A stretch of DNA of 20,517 bases. Origin: a virus. Numbering within the stretch: the first letter of the stretch is position 1; each line of letters starts with the position of its first letter. A model generated the notes under the pieces. The model was not told the DNA's origin. It made no database searches and was given only the letters and a program-made list of their open reading frames with translations. This document shows positions 1 to 7,715 of this stretch, one piece after another. Location: positions 1 through 20,517 of IMG/VR virus record IMGVR_UViG_3300002760_000007. One strand, written 5' to 3'. The position numbers and the translations under genes were made by a program.

Positions 1-32
1 GCATAAAAGTTTTCGGTATCGCGTGAGTCCAT
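1..32 (-). CDS. Start of a further downstream gene (partial, cut by window edge)
   Basis: An ATG on the minus strand lies 3 nt after the TAG stop of the SSB gene, with a GGTGG purine run about 8 nt upstream inside the end of that gene. The frame is open for ten codons (reads M-D-S-R-D-T-E-N-F-Y) to the window edge. Tight spacing after SSB fits the operon pattern here. Too little is visible to name a product. Confidence 0.4.
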   Translation of the reverse strand, partial: MDSRDTENFY

Positions 33-35
33 CGA

Positions 36-800
36 CTAGTCCACCTTTAAGTCTTTAAGATGTGCCATGTAATCTTCATCAGCTGGCGCTTGGGTTTCGG
101 ACTCGACAGTTTCTGGTTGAGGACCTTTAATAGAAGCTTCTAACTCTGACATCATTAGCTTAAGTTCATCATAATCAGCTACCTTAACAAGACCATGAAT
201 GTCGTGTAAGCTATCCATCCACTTTGCGTTTTCGGCATCACTACCTGCTTCGCTCTGCTTTGGTTTAGGCGAAGACTTATCGTAATTCGGCCATTGTCCT
301 TGAGTATCTTTTACAATCTTGAAATCCCAACCTTCTTTCATGTCAGTGATATCACCAAAGTCCTCATCGAAGAAACAGTCTAGTACCTTACCGAAAAGCT
401 TTTGCCCTACGGATAGAATCTTAACTGACTCGTCACGGCGGTCTATCACATTCATGTAATAACGCTTGCGAGACTTAATTTGGCGTGCAAGGTCTTGGAG
501 CTCTTTGCCCTTAGGACTCTCTTTGCCGATGGAGTTAATTTCTTTCCACATGTTGTAGTAAGTATCACATACAGGACACTTGCCACCCTTCACACGTGGG
601 CAGTGATAATTCTTGTCATTAAGACGGTGAATTGCAGTTTCAGCATAAAATTCTTGTGTCGCCTCATCCTTTGCAGGGAGTACGCGCACAACAGATGTAC
701 CTTCGTCCATCATGAAGAATTTGCTTAGGAAATCGGAGTTTCCGCCGCCTTGATTATTAATCTCAGCATATTTTTTTCTTAGTTCGTCGATGTTAACCAT
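36..800 (-). CDS. gp32: Single-stranded DNA-binding protein, T4 gp32-like
   Basis: This gene probably encodes the phage SSB that coats single-stranded DNA at the replication fork and during recombination. The 254-aa protein starts with a basic, N/G-rich segment. It then has a gp32-type core with a zinc-binding cluster: a histidine at 58 or 66, C67, C75 and C78, in an H-C-x7-C-x2-C arrangement close to the T4 gp32 zinc site. The C-terminus is strongly acidic (about residues 235-254), the usual protein-interaction tail of SSBs. T4 gp32 is about 300 aa, so this is somewhat short. It lies downstream of a UvsY-like helical protein and a DnaB-like helicase, as expected for a replication cluster. 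No strong Shine-Dalgarno sequence precedes the ATG, so translation may be coupled to the upstream gene, which ends 5 nt before it. Confidence 0.87.
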   Translation of the reverse strand: MVNIDELRKKYAEINNQGGGNSDFLSKFFMMDEGTSVVRVLPAKDEATQEFYAETAIHRLNDKNYHCPRVKGGKCPVCDTYYNMWKEINSIGKESPKGKELQDLARQIKSRKRYYMNVIDRRDESVKILSVGQKLFGKVLDCFFDEDFGDITDMKEGWDFKIVKDTQGQWPNYDKSSPKPKQSEAGSDAENAKWMDSLHDIHGLVKVADYDELKLMMSELEASIKGPQPETVESETQAPADEDYMAHLKDLKVD

Positions 801-805
801 AGTTT

Positions 806-1249
806 TTAAAGTTGTTCAATTAGTTTAGCTTCCGCTCGTTTGTTCGCAGACAGCTGTATTATTATATCCTTTTGGTGGTCCAAACTGGAGACAATATTCT
901 TACATAAATTAAATTTATGTGCCTTCGAGGTGATACCTTGTCGAAGGGTTTGAAGTTCGGGTTGAATCTTAAGGTAGGCATCTAAAGCGCGGTCTGTGGT
1001 TTTCTGACCGGCTTGTCTTAGCTCCTCTCTGCGAGCTTCGCGTACTTCCGCTTCTCTTGTTTCGAAGATAAGGTTAGAACGGTCCACCTCTTTCTTTGCG
1101 TACGCCATTACCCCTGCGAAGAACGCGAAGGTAGAAGGGTGGTTCCCCATAGCCTCTTGGAAGTTATGTTCAGAAATAGCTATGTACTTCTTAGTAATAT
1201 CCAGGTAAGACTCTTCGATATTATCGTAAATTTCTTTTATATTAATCAT
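806..1249 (-). CDS. Small helical protein, possible UvsY-like recombination mediator
   Basis: The 147-aa protein is almost entirely predictable helix, rich in Glu, Arg and Lys. Two likely coiled stretches lie at about residues 50-85 and 95-145. The C-terminal part has the pattern D-Q/P-E-L-x-x-L ... S-S-L-D-H-Q-K-D-I-I-I-Q-L-S-A, similar in outline to T4 UvsY (137 aa, all helical) and to a widespread class of small phage proteins found next to SSBs or recombinases. UvsY loads the recombinase onto gp32-coated ssDNA. A gene directly upstream of the gp32-like SSB would suit that role, but no UvsX/RecA is in this window. The start codon overlaps the end of the preceding HExxH gene. Function is inferred from shape and position only. 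Confidence 0.6.
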   Translation of the reverse strand: MINIKEIYDNIEESYLDITKKYIAISEHNFQEAMGNHPSTFAFFAGVMAYAKKEVDRSNLIFETREAEVREARREELRQAGQKTTDRALDAYLKIQPELQTLRQGITSKAHKFNLCKNIVSSLDHQKDIIIQLSANKRAEAKLIEQL

Positions 1250-1598
1250 TGGTTTTAAAAATAAATTGGAATAGTTCGGGATTTAAACCCGCCATCTGTT
1301 GTATCATGTTTGAAGTAACGCTCGTCAGGAACTCATTACTCATCGTAGGCATCTCATCATCATCATTCAATCCAAAAACTTCATAGCCGATATGACAAAT
1401 TTCATGAAGCAAAGTTCCTTTGTAATCTTCAGGACGTTGGTTCGGGTCAATTGATAACAGATACTTTGGGAACTCTACACAACCATATAGATTATCTTTT
1501 TCTAAAGACGTTTGTTTGATATCGAAAGTTTTAATGCCTGTGTACACAGTCATTGGGTGGTTGTACTTAGGGTACTGTGTTTTAGTTTTCTTGGTCAT
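1242..1598 (-). CDS. Small HExxH putative zinc metallopeptidase, ImmA/IrrE-like
   Basis: The 118-aa protein carries H65-E66-I-C-H69, the HExxH zinc and catalytic motif, preceded by the hydrophobic helix start T-L-L. A candidate third ligand glutamate, E89, lies 20 residues downstream. It ends in a helix with N-P-E-L, a trait I associate with small phage ImmA/IrrE-type metallopeptidase-like proteins. Substrate and role are unknown; such proteins can cleave repressors, be structural zinc proteins or be inactive. The start overlaps the helicase stop by 4 nt (ATGA), and the end overlaps the start of the UvsY-like gene by 8 nt. It is thus translated as part of the replication operon. Confidence 0.7.
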   Translation of the reverse strand: MTKKTKTQYPKYNHPMTVYTGIKTFDIKQTSLEKDNLYGCVEFPKYLLSIDPNQRPEDYKGTLLHEICHIGYEVFGLNDDDEMPTMSNEFLTSVTSNMIQQMAGLNPELFQFIFKTND

Positions 1599-2875
1599 TG
1601 CTGTGTGATGGTTAGTCTTGTATAATCGATTCGGATTGGCACAATGTAACGTGCTCTACCATTTCGCGATTTCATTACGAACATACGAGCTTTACCTTCG
1701 TCAAACTCCTGTTCCTTTTGATTGATAGAGAAGGCTAAGTCGCATACACGAATCTTACCGTATGAATCAGCCAACTCGGCATCTGTAATAATATCTACCT
1801 CTTTTCCTTTACGGTTTGTTTGTGTAGCAGTCCATACAAGGCACTTATGCTCTACAGCAATACCCCGAAGCTCTTGAGCAATACGCTCTTGCCCCATGTA
1901 CTCAGACATAGTGGCGTCAGAGTTTGTCATCAGTTCAAGGTAATCAAGACAAATGATATCAGGGTGAAAGTCTTCATAGTTGCGCAACTGATTTAAGTAG
2001 GCGCGAAGTCCTGTAATTGAAAGTCTCTTAGTTGGGAACTCCTTAATCTTGAGACGTCCCATGTGAGGAGCGGCAGATTGCATTTGGTCGAGACGGTCAC
2101 TAAGCATTTTAACGCCCCCTTTCAACTCAGTTTGTTTGATTCGAGTGAAGATACTGTCCATGCGTTGTGCAACACGGTCTTCAGACATCTCTAGGGAAAT
2201 ATATAAAACATCCTTACCGTCCATTACAGACCTAGCGGCTTGGTTAGCTAAGAACAAGGACTTGCCCACACCAGGAGGTGCTACGACCATCGCTAATTCT
2301 TTAGGTGCAAGACCGCCTTCAAGCTCCTGATTAATAGTTTCGAAAGGAGTTCTGAACTGAGCATTAACACTAGTATCATTAAGTCTTTTATAACGTTCTT
2401 CTACACCACCGAAGTAATCAATGCCAAGGTCTACGTCACGGCTGACTGAGAGGGCTTCCCTAATCTGCTCTTCAATCTGACCAAACTTCTTCTGTTTCAG
2501 TAAGTCGATAGAGTTGATTATGGCGTCTTTAAGGGATTGCTCTTTGGCAAACTCCTCAACCTTGTCTAAGTAAAATTCTTCGTTCTCTAAAGACTTCTCG
2601 TCGACAGTATTGATTTCTTTAAGTTCTTCCTTAAAGTCGGACATTAACTCGTTGTCGGTCTTCATCTCTCGAATCTGCTCCAGGATTTGTTCGTCCGAAG
2701 GCAGCTTCTTGTAAGAGGTGTAATGGGCTTTAATAACAGACCAGAACTTTTGGTGTTGTGGGAACTCAAAGTATGAGTCCTTCACCATAGGGATTGCCTG
2801 TACTAGAAAGTTATCGTCTGATTTAGCGAGGTATACAATACCCCTCTGAATTGATTCTTGAAATGCGTACGCCAT
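1595..2875 (-). CDS. gp41: Replicative DNA helicase, DnaB/gp41-like
   Basis: This 426-aa protein is the likely hexameric 5'-3' replicative helicase. An N-terminal helical domain (about 1-110) is followed by a linker and a RecA-like ATPase. The ATPase shows Walker A at 199-206 (APPGVGKS), Walker B at about 307-315 (IICLDYLEL), and a sensor segment T-A-T-Q-T-N-R around 349-355. The length fits DnaB (about 470) and T4 gp41 (475). No separate primase is seen here, nor a primase domain in this protein. The start codon overlaps the dUTPase stop as TAATG, with AGGA about 9 nt upstream. The stop overlaps the next start as ATGA. The gene sits between nucleotide metabolism and recombination/SSB genes. 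Confidence 0.92.
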   Translation of the reverse strand: MAYAFQESIQRGIVYLAKSDDNFLVQAIPMVKDSYFEFPQHQKFWSVIKAHYTSYKKLPSDEQILEQIREMKTDNELMSDFKEELKEINTVDEKSLENEEFYLDKVEEFAKEQSLKDAIINSIDLLKQKKFGQIEEQIREALSVSRDVDLGIDYFGGVEERYKRLNDTSVNAQFRTPFETINQELEGGLAPKELAMVVAPPGVGKSLFLANQAARSVMDGKDVLYISLEMSEDRVAQRMDSIFTRIKQTELKGGVKMLSDRLDQMQSAAPHMGRLKIKEFPTKRLSITGLRAYLNQLRNYEDFHPDIICLDYLELMTNSDATMSEYMGQERIAQELRGIAVEHKCLVWTATQTNRKGKEVDIITDAELADSYGKIRVCDLAFSINQKEQEFDEGKARMFVMKSRNGRARYIVPIRIDYTRLTITQQ

Positions 2876-3345
2876 TAGTTGTTTCCTGTTGAGCCGAAAC
2901 CACCTTCGCCACGAAGTGTGTTGTTTGAAGATGAGTTATACTCATTAGAGTCCATAATATGAATTTTTGGACGTAAACTTTTCGCACAAATTACTTGTGC
3001 TACGCGCTCACCTTTATTAATGGTTATAGGCAAAGAAGTTAGGTTATGTAACATAACTTTAATTTCTCCTCTATAATCTTCATCAATCGTTCCTGGTGCG
3101 TTGGGCATTAGAAGCCCCTTTAATCCCCAAGAACTACGCAATCTAATCTGAGCTTCATGGTAAGGCGCTAACACAAAGTGCAAGCCTGTTCCAATTAGCT
3201 TTGTCTCTCCTGGCTGAATCACAGCATCCTCATTAGATGCTATATCAAAGCCTGAAGCTTTTGAAGTCTGGTATTCTGGGTCTGGATTTTGGGACTTGTT
3301 AAAAATGTACACCTTATCCATCTGCTTGAATGTTTTATCCGTCAT
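2875..3345 (-). CDS. dut: dUTP diphosphatase (trimeric dUTPase)
   Basis: dUTPase hydrolyses dUTP to dUMP and pyrophosphate, keeping uracil out of DNA and supplying dUMP for thymidylate. All five motifs of the trimeric family are visible in the 156-aa protein: motif 1 around 30-35 (A-S-G-F-D-I), motif 2 at 70-77 (RSSWGLKG), motif 3 at 85-94 (G-T-I-D-E-D-Y-R-G-E), motif 4 at 112-120 (GERVAQVIC), and the C-terminal flexible arm at 145-154 (R-G-E-G-G-F-G-S-T-G). Length is normal for the family. The start lies 11 nt inside the upstream zinc-ribbon gene, with AGGAAA about 8 nt before the ATG. Together with NrdJ it forms the nucleotide-supply part of the operon. Confidence 0.96.
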   Translation of the reverse strand: MTDKTFKQMDKVYIFNKSQNPDPEYQTSKASGFDIASNEDAVIQPGETKLIGTGLHFVLAPYHEAQIRLRSSWGLKGLLMPNAPGTIDEDYRGEIKVMLHNLTSLPITINKGERVAQVICAKSLRPKIHIMDSNEYNSSSNNTLRGEGGFGSTGNN

Positions 3346-3883
3346 GTCTGTTTCCTATATGTCGTTGTTCAATTTCGCGGTCGATTTTATCAGACGCATC
3401 TTGCGCTACTAATTTAGCACGCTCCTTTCGGATACGCTCTTTCTGTTCAGATGTACTTACGTCATCTCGTTTTATTAACCCACTCTCTAACTGTTTATCG
3501 ATATTAGGCTTAATGGTAGTGTATGGACTTGCCGCTGTTCCTTTAAGTTGGTCGTCTCCATCCACAGCCTTTTGAGCTTCCTCAATCTGCAGTCCCATCC
3601 ACTTATGCTCTGCCTCAGCGAGTGCTGTAGTGTAGTGAGGGTTATGCGAACCATCCTCGAAATTGCCCCTCACTCGCATAGTCGGAATGGAGTCTACATC
3701 AATAACAAACTCGGCATCCTCTCCACACTTATAAGGGCATGGCATCCCTGACGGGACCATCTCAGGGGGTGTGCGCCAATTAGCATGGAAGTATGTATTC
3801 CCTTTACACTCTGTGTCCGGACACCAAAACCTAAAGCGAGTTTTCGCGTTAGTGTTCTTATCCCCCGGTTCTTCCATAGCCAT
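3335..3883 (-). CDS. Hypothetical protein with N-terminal zinc ribbon
   Basis: I do not recognise this 182-aa protein. Residues 21-53 hold two cysteine pairs (C21-x4-C26 and C49-x3-C53) with aromatic residues between, which looks like a zinc ribbon. The rest is charged and helical, with a basic/acidic repeat of K, R, E and D from about 145 to the end. Two ATGs lie 6 nt apart (residues 1 and 3). The first is preferred because a TATAAT hexamer sits exactly 5 nt upstream, the same arrangement as at five other starts in this window. That suggests a leaderless message and a promoter for the downstream dut-helicase-SSB genes. A DNA- or RNA-binding regulator is possible but unproven. Confidence 0.72.
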   Translation of the reverse strand: MAMEEPGDKNTNAKTRFRFWCPDTECKGNTYFHANWRTPPEMVPSGMPCPYKCGEDAEFVIDVDSIPTMRVRGNFEDGSHNPHYTTALAEAEHKWMGLQIEEAQKAVDGDDQLKGTAASPYTTIKPNIDKQLESGLIKRDDVSTSEQKERIRKERAKLVAQDASDKIDREIEQRHIGNRHDG

Positions 3884-3895
3884 AACTTATTATAG
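3884..3895 (-). promoter_or_regulatory. Internal leaderless-type promoter of the replication operon
   Basis: On the minus strand the gap between the nrdJ stop and the next gene reads ACTATAATAAGTT before the ATG. The hexamer TATAAT (3889-3894) ends exactly 5 nt before the start codon, so initiation at the usual distance would fall on or next to the A of ATG. No TTGACA-like -35 is present at 16-18 nt upstream. It would allow dut, helicase and SSB to be expressed apart from the upstream genes. Confidence 0.6.
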
Positions 3896-3902
3896 TCCCG
3901 GG

Positions 3903-5807
3903 TTACAATTCACAGACGCCATTTATGCATGTTTCTATTGATTGGGCTTGCTCTTCGATTTTTCCCTCGATAATAAGCTTGTCCAAATCAATAGAGTTAA
4001 TATCTACAGCTTCCAACGGTTCATTTCCTCTAGACCCAGCACGATAGAATGTAAATCCTTTCATGTCTCCGGCATACATTAAGAGGTCGTCGTAGAGGTT
4101 GGAGGGTTCGTATCCTGCTGGGAGGTTACACGTTTTAGAAACCGCTGAATCAATGTATGATTGTACAACCGCTTGAACCTTGATATGTTCTTCTGCTGTA
4201 ACATCATAAGCGCCCACACAGTGTGAAACGTCACGACCTCTAAGATGTAAGTCCTTAAAGAGAGGGTCCACCACAATAGTTTCATTCCAGACACCATCAG
4301 TGCCAGTACGCCAACGACGTTTATAGACAGGGGCGAATATCGGTTCCAGACCAGTACTAACACCCAAGACCATAGAGATAGTTCCAGTTGGAGCGACCGT
4401 GAGTAGCACCGCGTTACGAAGTCCGTTCTTTTTGATATCTGAGCGGATTCGAGAGGGTAAGGTTTTAAAGAACTTTTCATCTTTTAGTTTGTGCCAGTCG
4501 TAAGCGGCGAAGCTTCCTTTCTCGCGACCCAAGTACATGGAGGCTTTGTAGGCTTCATTTCTTATCGTAGCGAATAACCGTTCCAAGAACTCAAGGCAGT
4601 CTTCTGACCCGTATTTATGACCCGCTTTAATGAGAAAATAGTGTAATCCTGTAATCCCTAATCCAATTCTTCGGGAACGCATCCCCGCTTCATCACACTC
4701 GGGAATCGGAAAATGGTTCGCAGTAAGGATATTATCTAAGAACCTAGTCCCTGTACGAATCGTACGAGCCATCCTACGCCAGTCGATAGTGCCGTCCATA
4801 TCCACCATGTTAGCAAGATTGACATGACCAAGACAACAATTACCATAGGCAGGAAGAACTTCCTCCCCACACGGGTTAGTAGAAGGCATATGCTCAAAAT
4901 AAGAAACGTTAGTGTATTCATTAGCAAAATCAATATTAAAAATTCCAGGTTCCCCTGATTCGATAGCATTATCTACAATGCGCTCCCAAAGGTCACGTGC
5001 TAGGATTTCCTTCTTCGTGGCTTTTGTAAATGTGTCTGCGTAGTGTTTAAGATGGTGTAGCTTGGCACGTCCAAGTGCATCCTCCTCAGTTTTAGCAACA
5101 ACCTCGACAGTGGCATTGCCTTCCTGGGAAATCCGCTCTACGTCATAAACAAAGTATTTATTCTGTCTTCCTCCAAATGTAAAGTGCCACTCTTCATTCT
5201 TTTCAACAGCTTCAATAAACCTTTTAGTGATTGCAACAGAAATGTTAAAGTTAGTAAGTTCTTTACGGTCTAACTTAACGTGGAGAAATTCCAAGAAGTC
5301 CGGGTGGGTAATATCTAGTATAGACATTAACGCAGTTCTACGATTTTTTCCTGCACGCACATGATTTCCAATCTCATTAATCATACGCATCACTGAGATA
5401 GACCCAGGAGCGGAGTTCTTAATATTTTGGATGTTATCGCCCTTAGGTCGAATCTTAGAGAAGTTAAAGCCAATGCCCCCACCCCCACAAGAAATCTTGT
5501 ACATGTCTGAGATAACTTTGCCAATACTGTCCACAGAATCCTCAGGGTCTAGTACGTAGCAGTTAAGCATATTTTGGTGGCTTCTTCCCGACCCGTAAAG
5601 GATGCGACCTCCGGGGCAAAAGTCTCCACTGTTAATAGCTTCGTAGAACTTCTGCTCGAACTTCTCTCTGTTTTCAGGGAATTCCGGGTCAGCTGCTGTC
5701 TTAGCGACACGCTTCGCACATTCTTTCCAGGAGTTCTCTCCCGGGTAGGCATACTTATCCATGAAAATGGTCTCCCCGAGGGAGCCTTCTTTAATTTCAA
5801 ATGCCAT
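3903..5807 (-). CDS. nrdJ: Ribonucleotide reductase, class II (adenosylcobalamin-dependent)
   Basis: This enzyme reduces ribonucleotides to deoxyribonucleotides for phage DNA synthesis. The 634-aa protein has the RNR catalytic barrel: cysteine C83 in L-N-C-Y, the thiyl-radical triad N311-P-C313-G-E315, and the partner cysteine at 324 or 325 in G-N-C-C-L. It also has the phosphate loop A-P-T-G-T-I-S near 465-475 and a C-terminal redox pair C627-x4-C632. There is no N-terminal ATP cone and no NrdB-like small subunit nearby. The length and C-terminal cysteines fit B12-dependent class II. Between residues about 212 and 262 there is an extra segment where related enzymes run almost directly into the next helix. 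The start is a TAATG overlap with the GroES-like gene, with GGAG upstream. Confidence 0.93.
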   Translation of the reverse strand: MAFEIKEGSLGETIFMDKYAYPGENSWKECAKRVAKTAADPEFPENREKFEQKFYEAINSGDFCPGGRILYGSGRSHQNMLNCYVLDPEDSVDSIGKVISDMYKISCGGGGIGFNFSKIRPKGDNIQNIKNSAPGSISVMRMINEIGNHVRAGKNRRTALMSILDITHPDFLEFLHVKLDRKELTNFNISVAITKRFIEAVEKNEEWHFTFGGRQNKYFVYDVERISQEGNATVEVVAKTEEDALGRAKLHHLKHYADTFTKATKKEILARDLWERIVDNAIESGEPGIFNIDFANEYTNVSYFEHMPSTNPCGEEVLPAYGNCCLGHVNLANMVDMDGTIDWRRMARTIRTGTRFLDNILTANHFPIPECDEAGMRSRRIGLGITGLHYFLIKAGHKYGSEDCLEFLERLFATIRNEAYKASMYLGREKGSFAAYDWHKLKDEKFFKTLPSRIRSDIKKNGLRNAVLLTVAPTGTISMVLGVSTGLEPIFAPVYKRRWRTGTDGVWNETIVVDPLFKDLHLRGRDVSHCVGAYDVTAEEHIKVQAVVQSYIDSAVSKTCNLPAGYEPSNLYDDLLMYAGDMKGFTFYRAGSRGNEPLEAVDINSIDLDKLIIEGKIEEQAQSIETCINGVCEL

Positions 5808-6091
5808 TATTCGTTCTCCGTATCCCAGCCGTAAACCAAAACATCTTCTTCTGGTAGAACGAGGTAGATGTCTTCATCCACACTAATTTCTTGACCTGCA
5901 AACTGGGCAAAGATAACGTGCATCCCTTCCTCCCAGTGGTCACTCTTACACCCAGCCCCAATACGTTCTACATAGCCTTCACTAAGCTTTTTCGCGGTTA
6001 TCTGGTCGGGCATAATAATGCCAAATTTAGATTTTAGCTCGTGTTTTTTACGAGTAACTATGAGTCTTGTTCCGTTGGGGATGTATTTCAT
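5807..6091 (-). CDS. groES: GroES-like co-chaperonin (T4 gp31 functional counterpart)
   Basis: The 94-aa protein follows the Cpn10/GroES fold in order. It has an N-terminal strand N-G-T-R-L-I-V, a mobile-loop region ending in the conserved G-I-I-M-P-D, then E-G-Y-V-E-R-I-G-A-G and V-I-F-A-Q-F-A-G-Q-E-I. The roof-to-end strands are D-I-Y-L-V-L-P-E-E-D-V-L-V-Y. Bacterial GroES is about 97 aa. It would cap host GroEL and help fold phage proteins; T4 gp31 and RB49 CocO do this for the major capsid protein. Its TAATG overlap with nrdJ suggests the two are translated together, so the reductase may also be a client. The assignment rests on the whole pattern; the mobile loop sequence itself is divergent. 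Confidence 0.85.
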   Translation of the reverse strand: MKYIPNGTRLIVTRKKHELKSKFGIIMPDQITAKKLSEGYVERIGAGCKSDHWEEGMHVIFAQFAGQEISVDEDIYLVLPEEDVLVYGWDTENE

Positions 6092-6104
6092 TTTTCTATG
6101 CGTT

Positions 6105-7715
6105 TTATTTAGTGATTTTGGTAAGATTATTACGTTTTACAACCTTTAAAGTTTCAGAATATTCTTCTAAAAGGGAAGTTAGGTATTCGTTATGGGTTAT
6201 CAAGAACAGTTTCTTGTGTTTGGTGAGCTGGTGTATAAGCTCAATCAAACCCTTTACTCCATCCGCGTCCAGATTCTCCGCTACCTCATCAAAGAAAATG
6301 ATGTTTGAACGGTCTTTTCCGGTCAGGAGAAGTAGGTCATTAAGACCTAGCATGACTGCTAGGGACACTCGTTTCTTCTCTCCGCCGGAGAGCGAGTCGA
6401 AATGACCTTGGACTCCGTTATTATAGAGGGATTCCTTTAAAGAGTCATCAAATTTTATTACAAAATTTCCCTTTGTCATAGTGCTGAGATACGAGTTGCA
6501 ACGCTCGTTAAAATACTCTAGAATGTTTCGGATAACATACTTAATTAAACCCGCTTCCGAGAACGCATGTTCCCAGAATTTTTGAATGTCGTAACCTTTT
6601 TGGGCTTTGGTTGCGAGGTCTCCATACGTGCGAATCGATTTATTCTCCTCAGTACGTTGCTTGAGAAGAATCTTTACTTCCGTGTCAACCTCTTTAAACC
6701 TTTCAATCATCTCAAAGTCCCCCACGGTTACAGGTATCTGTAAGGAATCTACCTCTTTACCCAAAACCTTAACCTGCTTTACTAAATCTCTTTCTTCCGA
6801 AGACCACTCCTCTATGGCAGATTCTAGTTTCAGCACTTTATCCCAGTTGGTGTGTGAGAGCTTCCCACAGTGCTCACAAGGTGCGTCTTTGAGATTCTTT
6901 ATCACTGAGTGGGTTTGGATGATGCGGTCCCTTAGAACGTCTCTGTGTGAGGAGCAACGTTCGAACTCTAAATCCTTTTCATGGTAAGCACGTTCCTGTT
7001 CTTGTATTTCTGTAAGGCTTTTACCAAAAATAAATTTATATTTCTCAGAAGTAAAGTAAGCCTTGGATGTTTTCTTTAATCCACGGAGTTTGGTTAGCTT
7101 TGCAGAAATTTTATCTACTTTGTTAGAGCCATTAGCTAAAAGGGTAAGGTTAACCTTTTTATCTCCTAAGTACTTAGACTTAAGGGACTTAATGGTTGAC
7201 CTGTTCTTAAAGAGGTCTCCTACAGAAAGAAAGTTTTGGATGATTGCTCTTTTTTCCTCAGCACTTGCTGTGAGGAAATCAGTACCGTTCGACTGACCAA
7301 ACACGATGGAAGCAAGAAAAACATTATGGTTGATGTTAAGAATCTGTTCGAGGTACTTCTGGGTAGCTTGTATTGATTCCTGTGTACAGTTCTCATCTCC
7401 CACGGTAACAGATAACATGGGAGCTTTCTTAATTCTCTCGATTACCGTGTCCTTGTTAACAGTTAGGACTACACGACACTTTCCTTTAGTGTAGTAGTTC
7501 TTTAAACTTTTGTCGTTTGTTTTGCGTATGGTCTTCCCAAACAACGCAAACATAACAGCTTCGATAATAGTACTCTTGCCTGCACCATTAGAGCCTGTTG
7601 GTTTGGTATCGAAGTTCTTACCTGTAATACGAACAAGATTGCCGTAGGAATCGAAATTAACTACAGCTTTTTTTACGGAAAGAAAATTATATATCTCTAA
7701 CTTATTTAACTGCAT
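6105..7715 (-). CDS. gp46: Recombination exonuclease subunit, Rad50/SbcC/gp46-like ATPase
   Basis: This is the SMC-type ATPase partner of an Mre11-like nuclease, processing DNA ends for recombination-dependent replication. The 536-aa protein has Walker A at 41-49 (GSNGAGKST), two coiled-coil arms, and a CxxC zinc hook at C280-E-H-C283 at the apex. The ABC signature is S-L-S-G-G-E-K-K-R (441-449), and Walker B follows with N-I-I-F-F-D-E (471-477). It then has a His switch region with L-I-T-H-N. T4 gp46 is 560 aa, so length is normal and much shorter than bacterial SbcC. The gene overlaps the gp47-like gene by 14 nt, the classic pairing. Confidence 0.95.
   Translation of the reverse strand: MQLNKLEIYNFLSVKKAVVNFDSYGNLVRITGKNFDTKPTGSNGAGKSTIIEAVMFALFGKTIRKTNDKSLKNYYTKGKCRVVLTVNKDTVIERIKKAPMLSVTVGDENCTQESIQATQKYLEQILNINHNVFLASIVFGQSNGTDFLTASAEEKRAIIQNFLSVGDLFKNRSTIKSLKSKYLGDKKVNLTLLANGSNKVDKISAKLTKLRGLKKTSKAYFTSEKYKFIFGKSLTEIQEQERAYHEKDLEFERCSSHRDVLRDRIIQTHSVIKNLKDAPCEHCGKLSHTNWDKVLKLESAIEEWSSEERDLVKQVKVLGKEVDSLQIPVTVGDFEMIERFKEVDTEVKILLKQRTEENKSIRTYGDLATKAQKGYDIQKFWEHAFSEAGLIKYVIRNILEYFNERCNSYLSTMTKGNFVIKFDDSLKESLYNNGVQGHFDSLSGGEKKRVSLAVMLGLNDLLLLTGKDRSNIIFFDEVAENLDADGVKGLIELIHQLTKHKKLFLITHNEYLTSLLEEYSETLKVVKRNNLTKITK

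Noticed and set aside
4079-4480. Minus-strand frame of 133 codons in another frame inside nrdJ
   Set aside because: The nrdJ frame has clear catalytic motifs over the same bases; the other frame shows no recognisable pattern.
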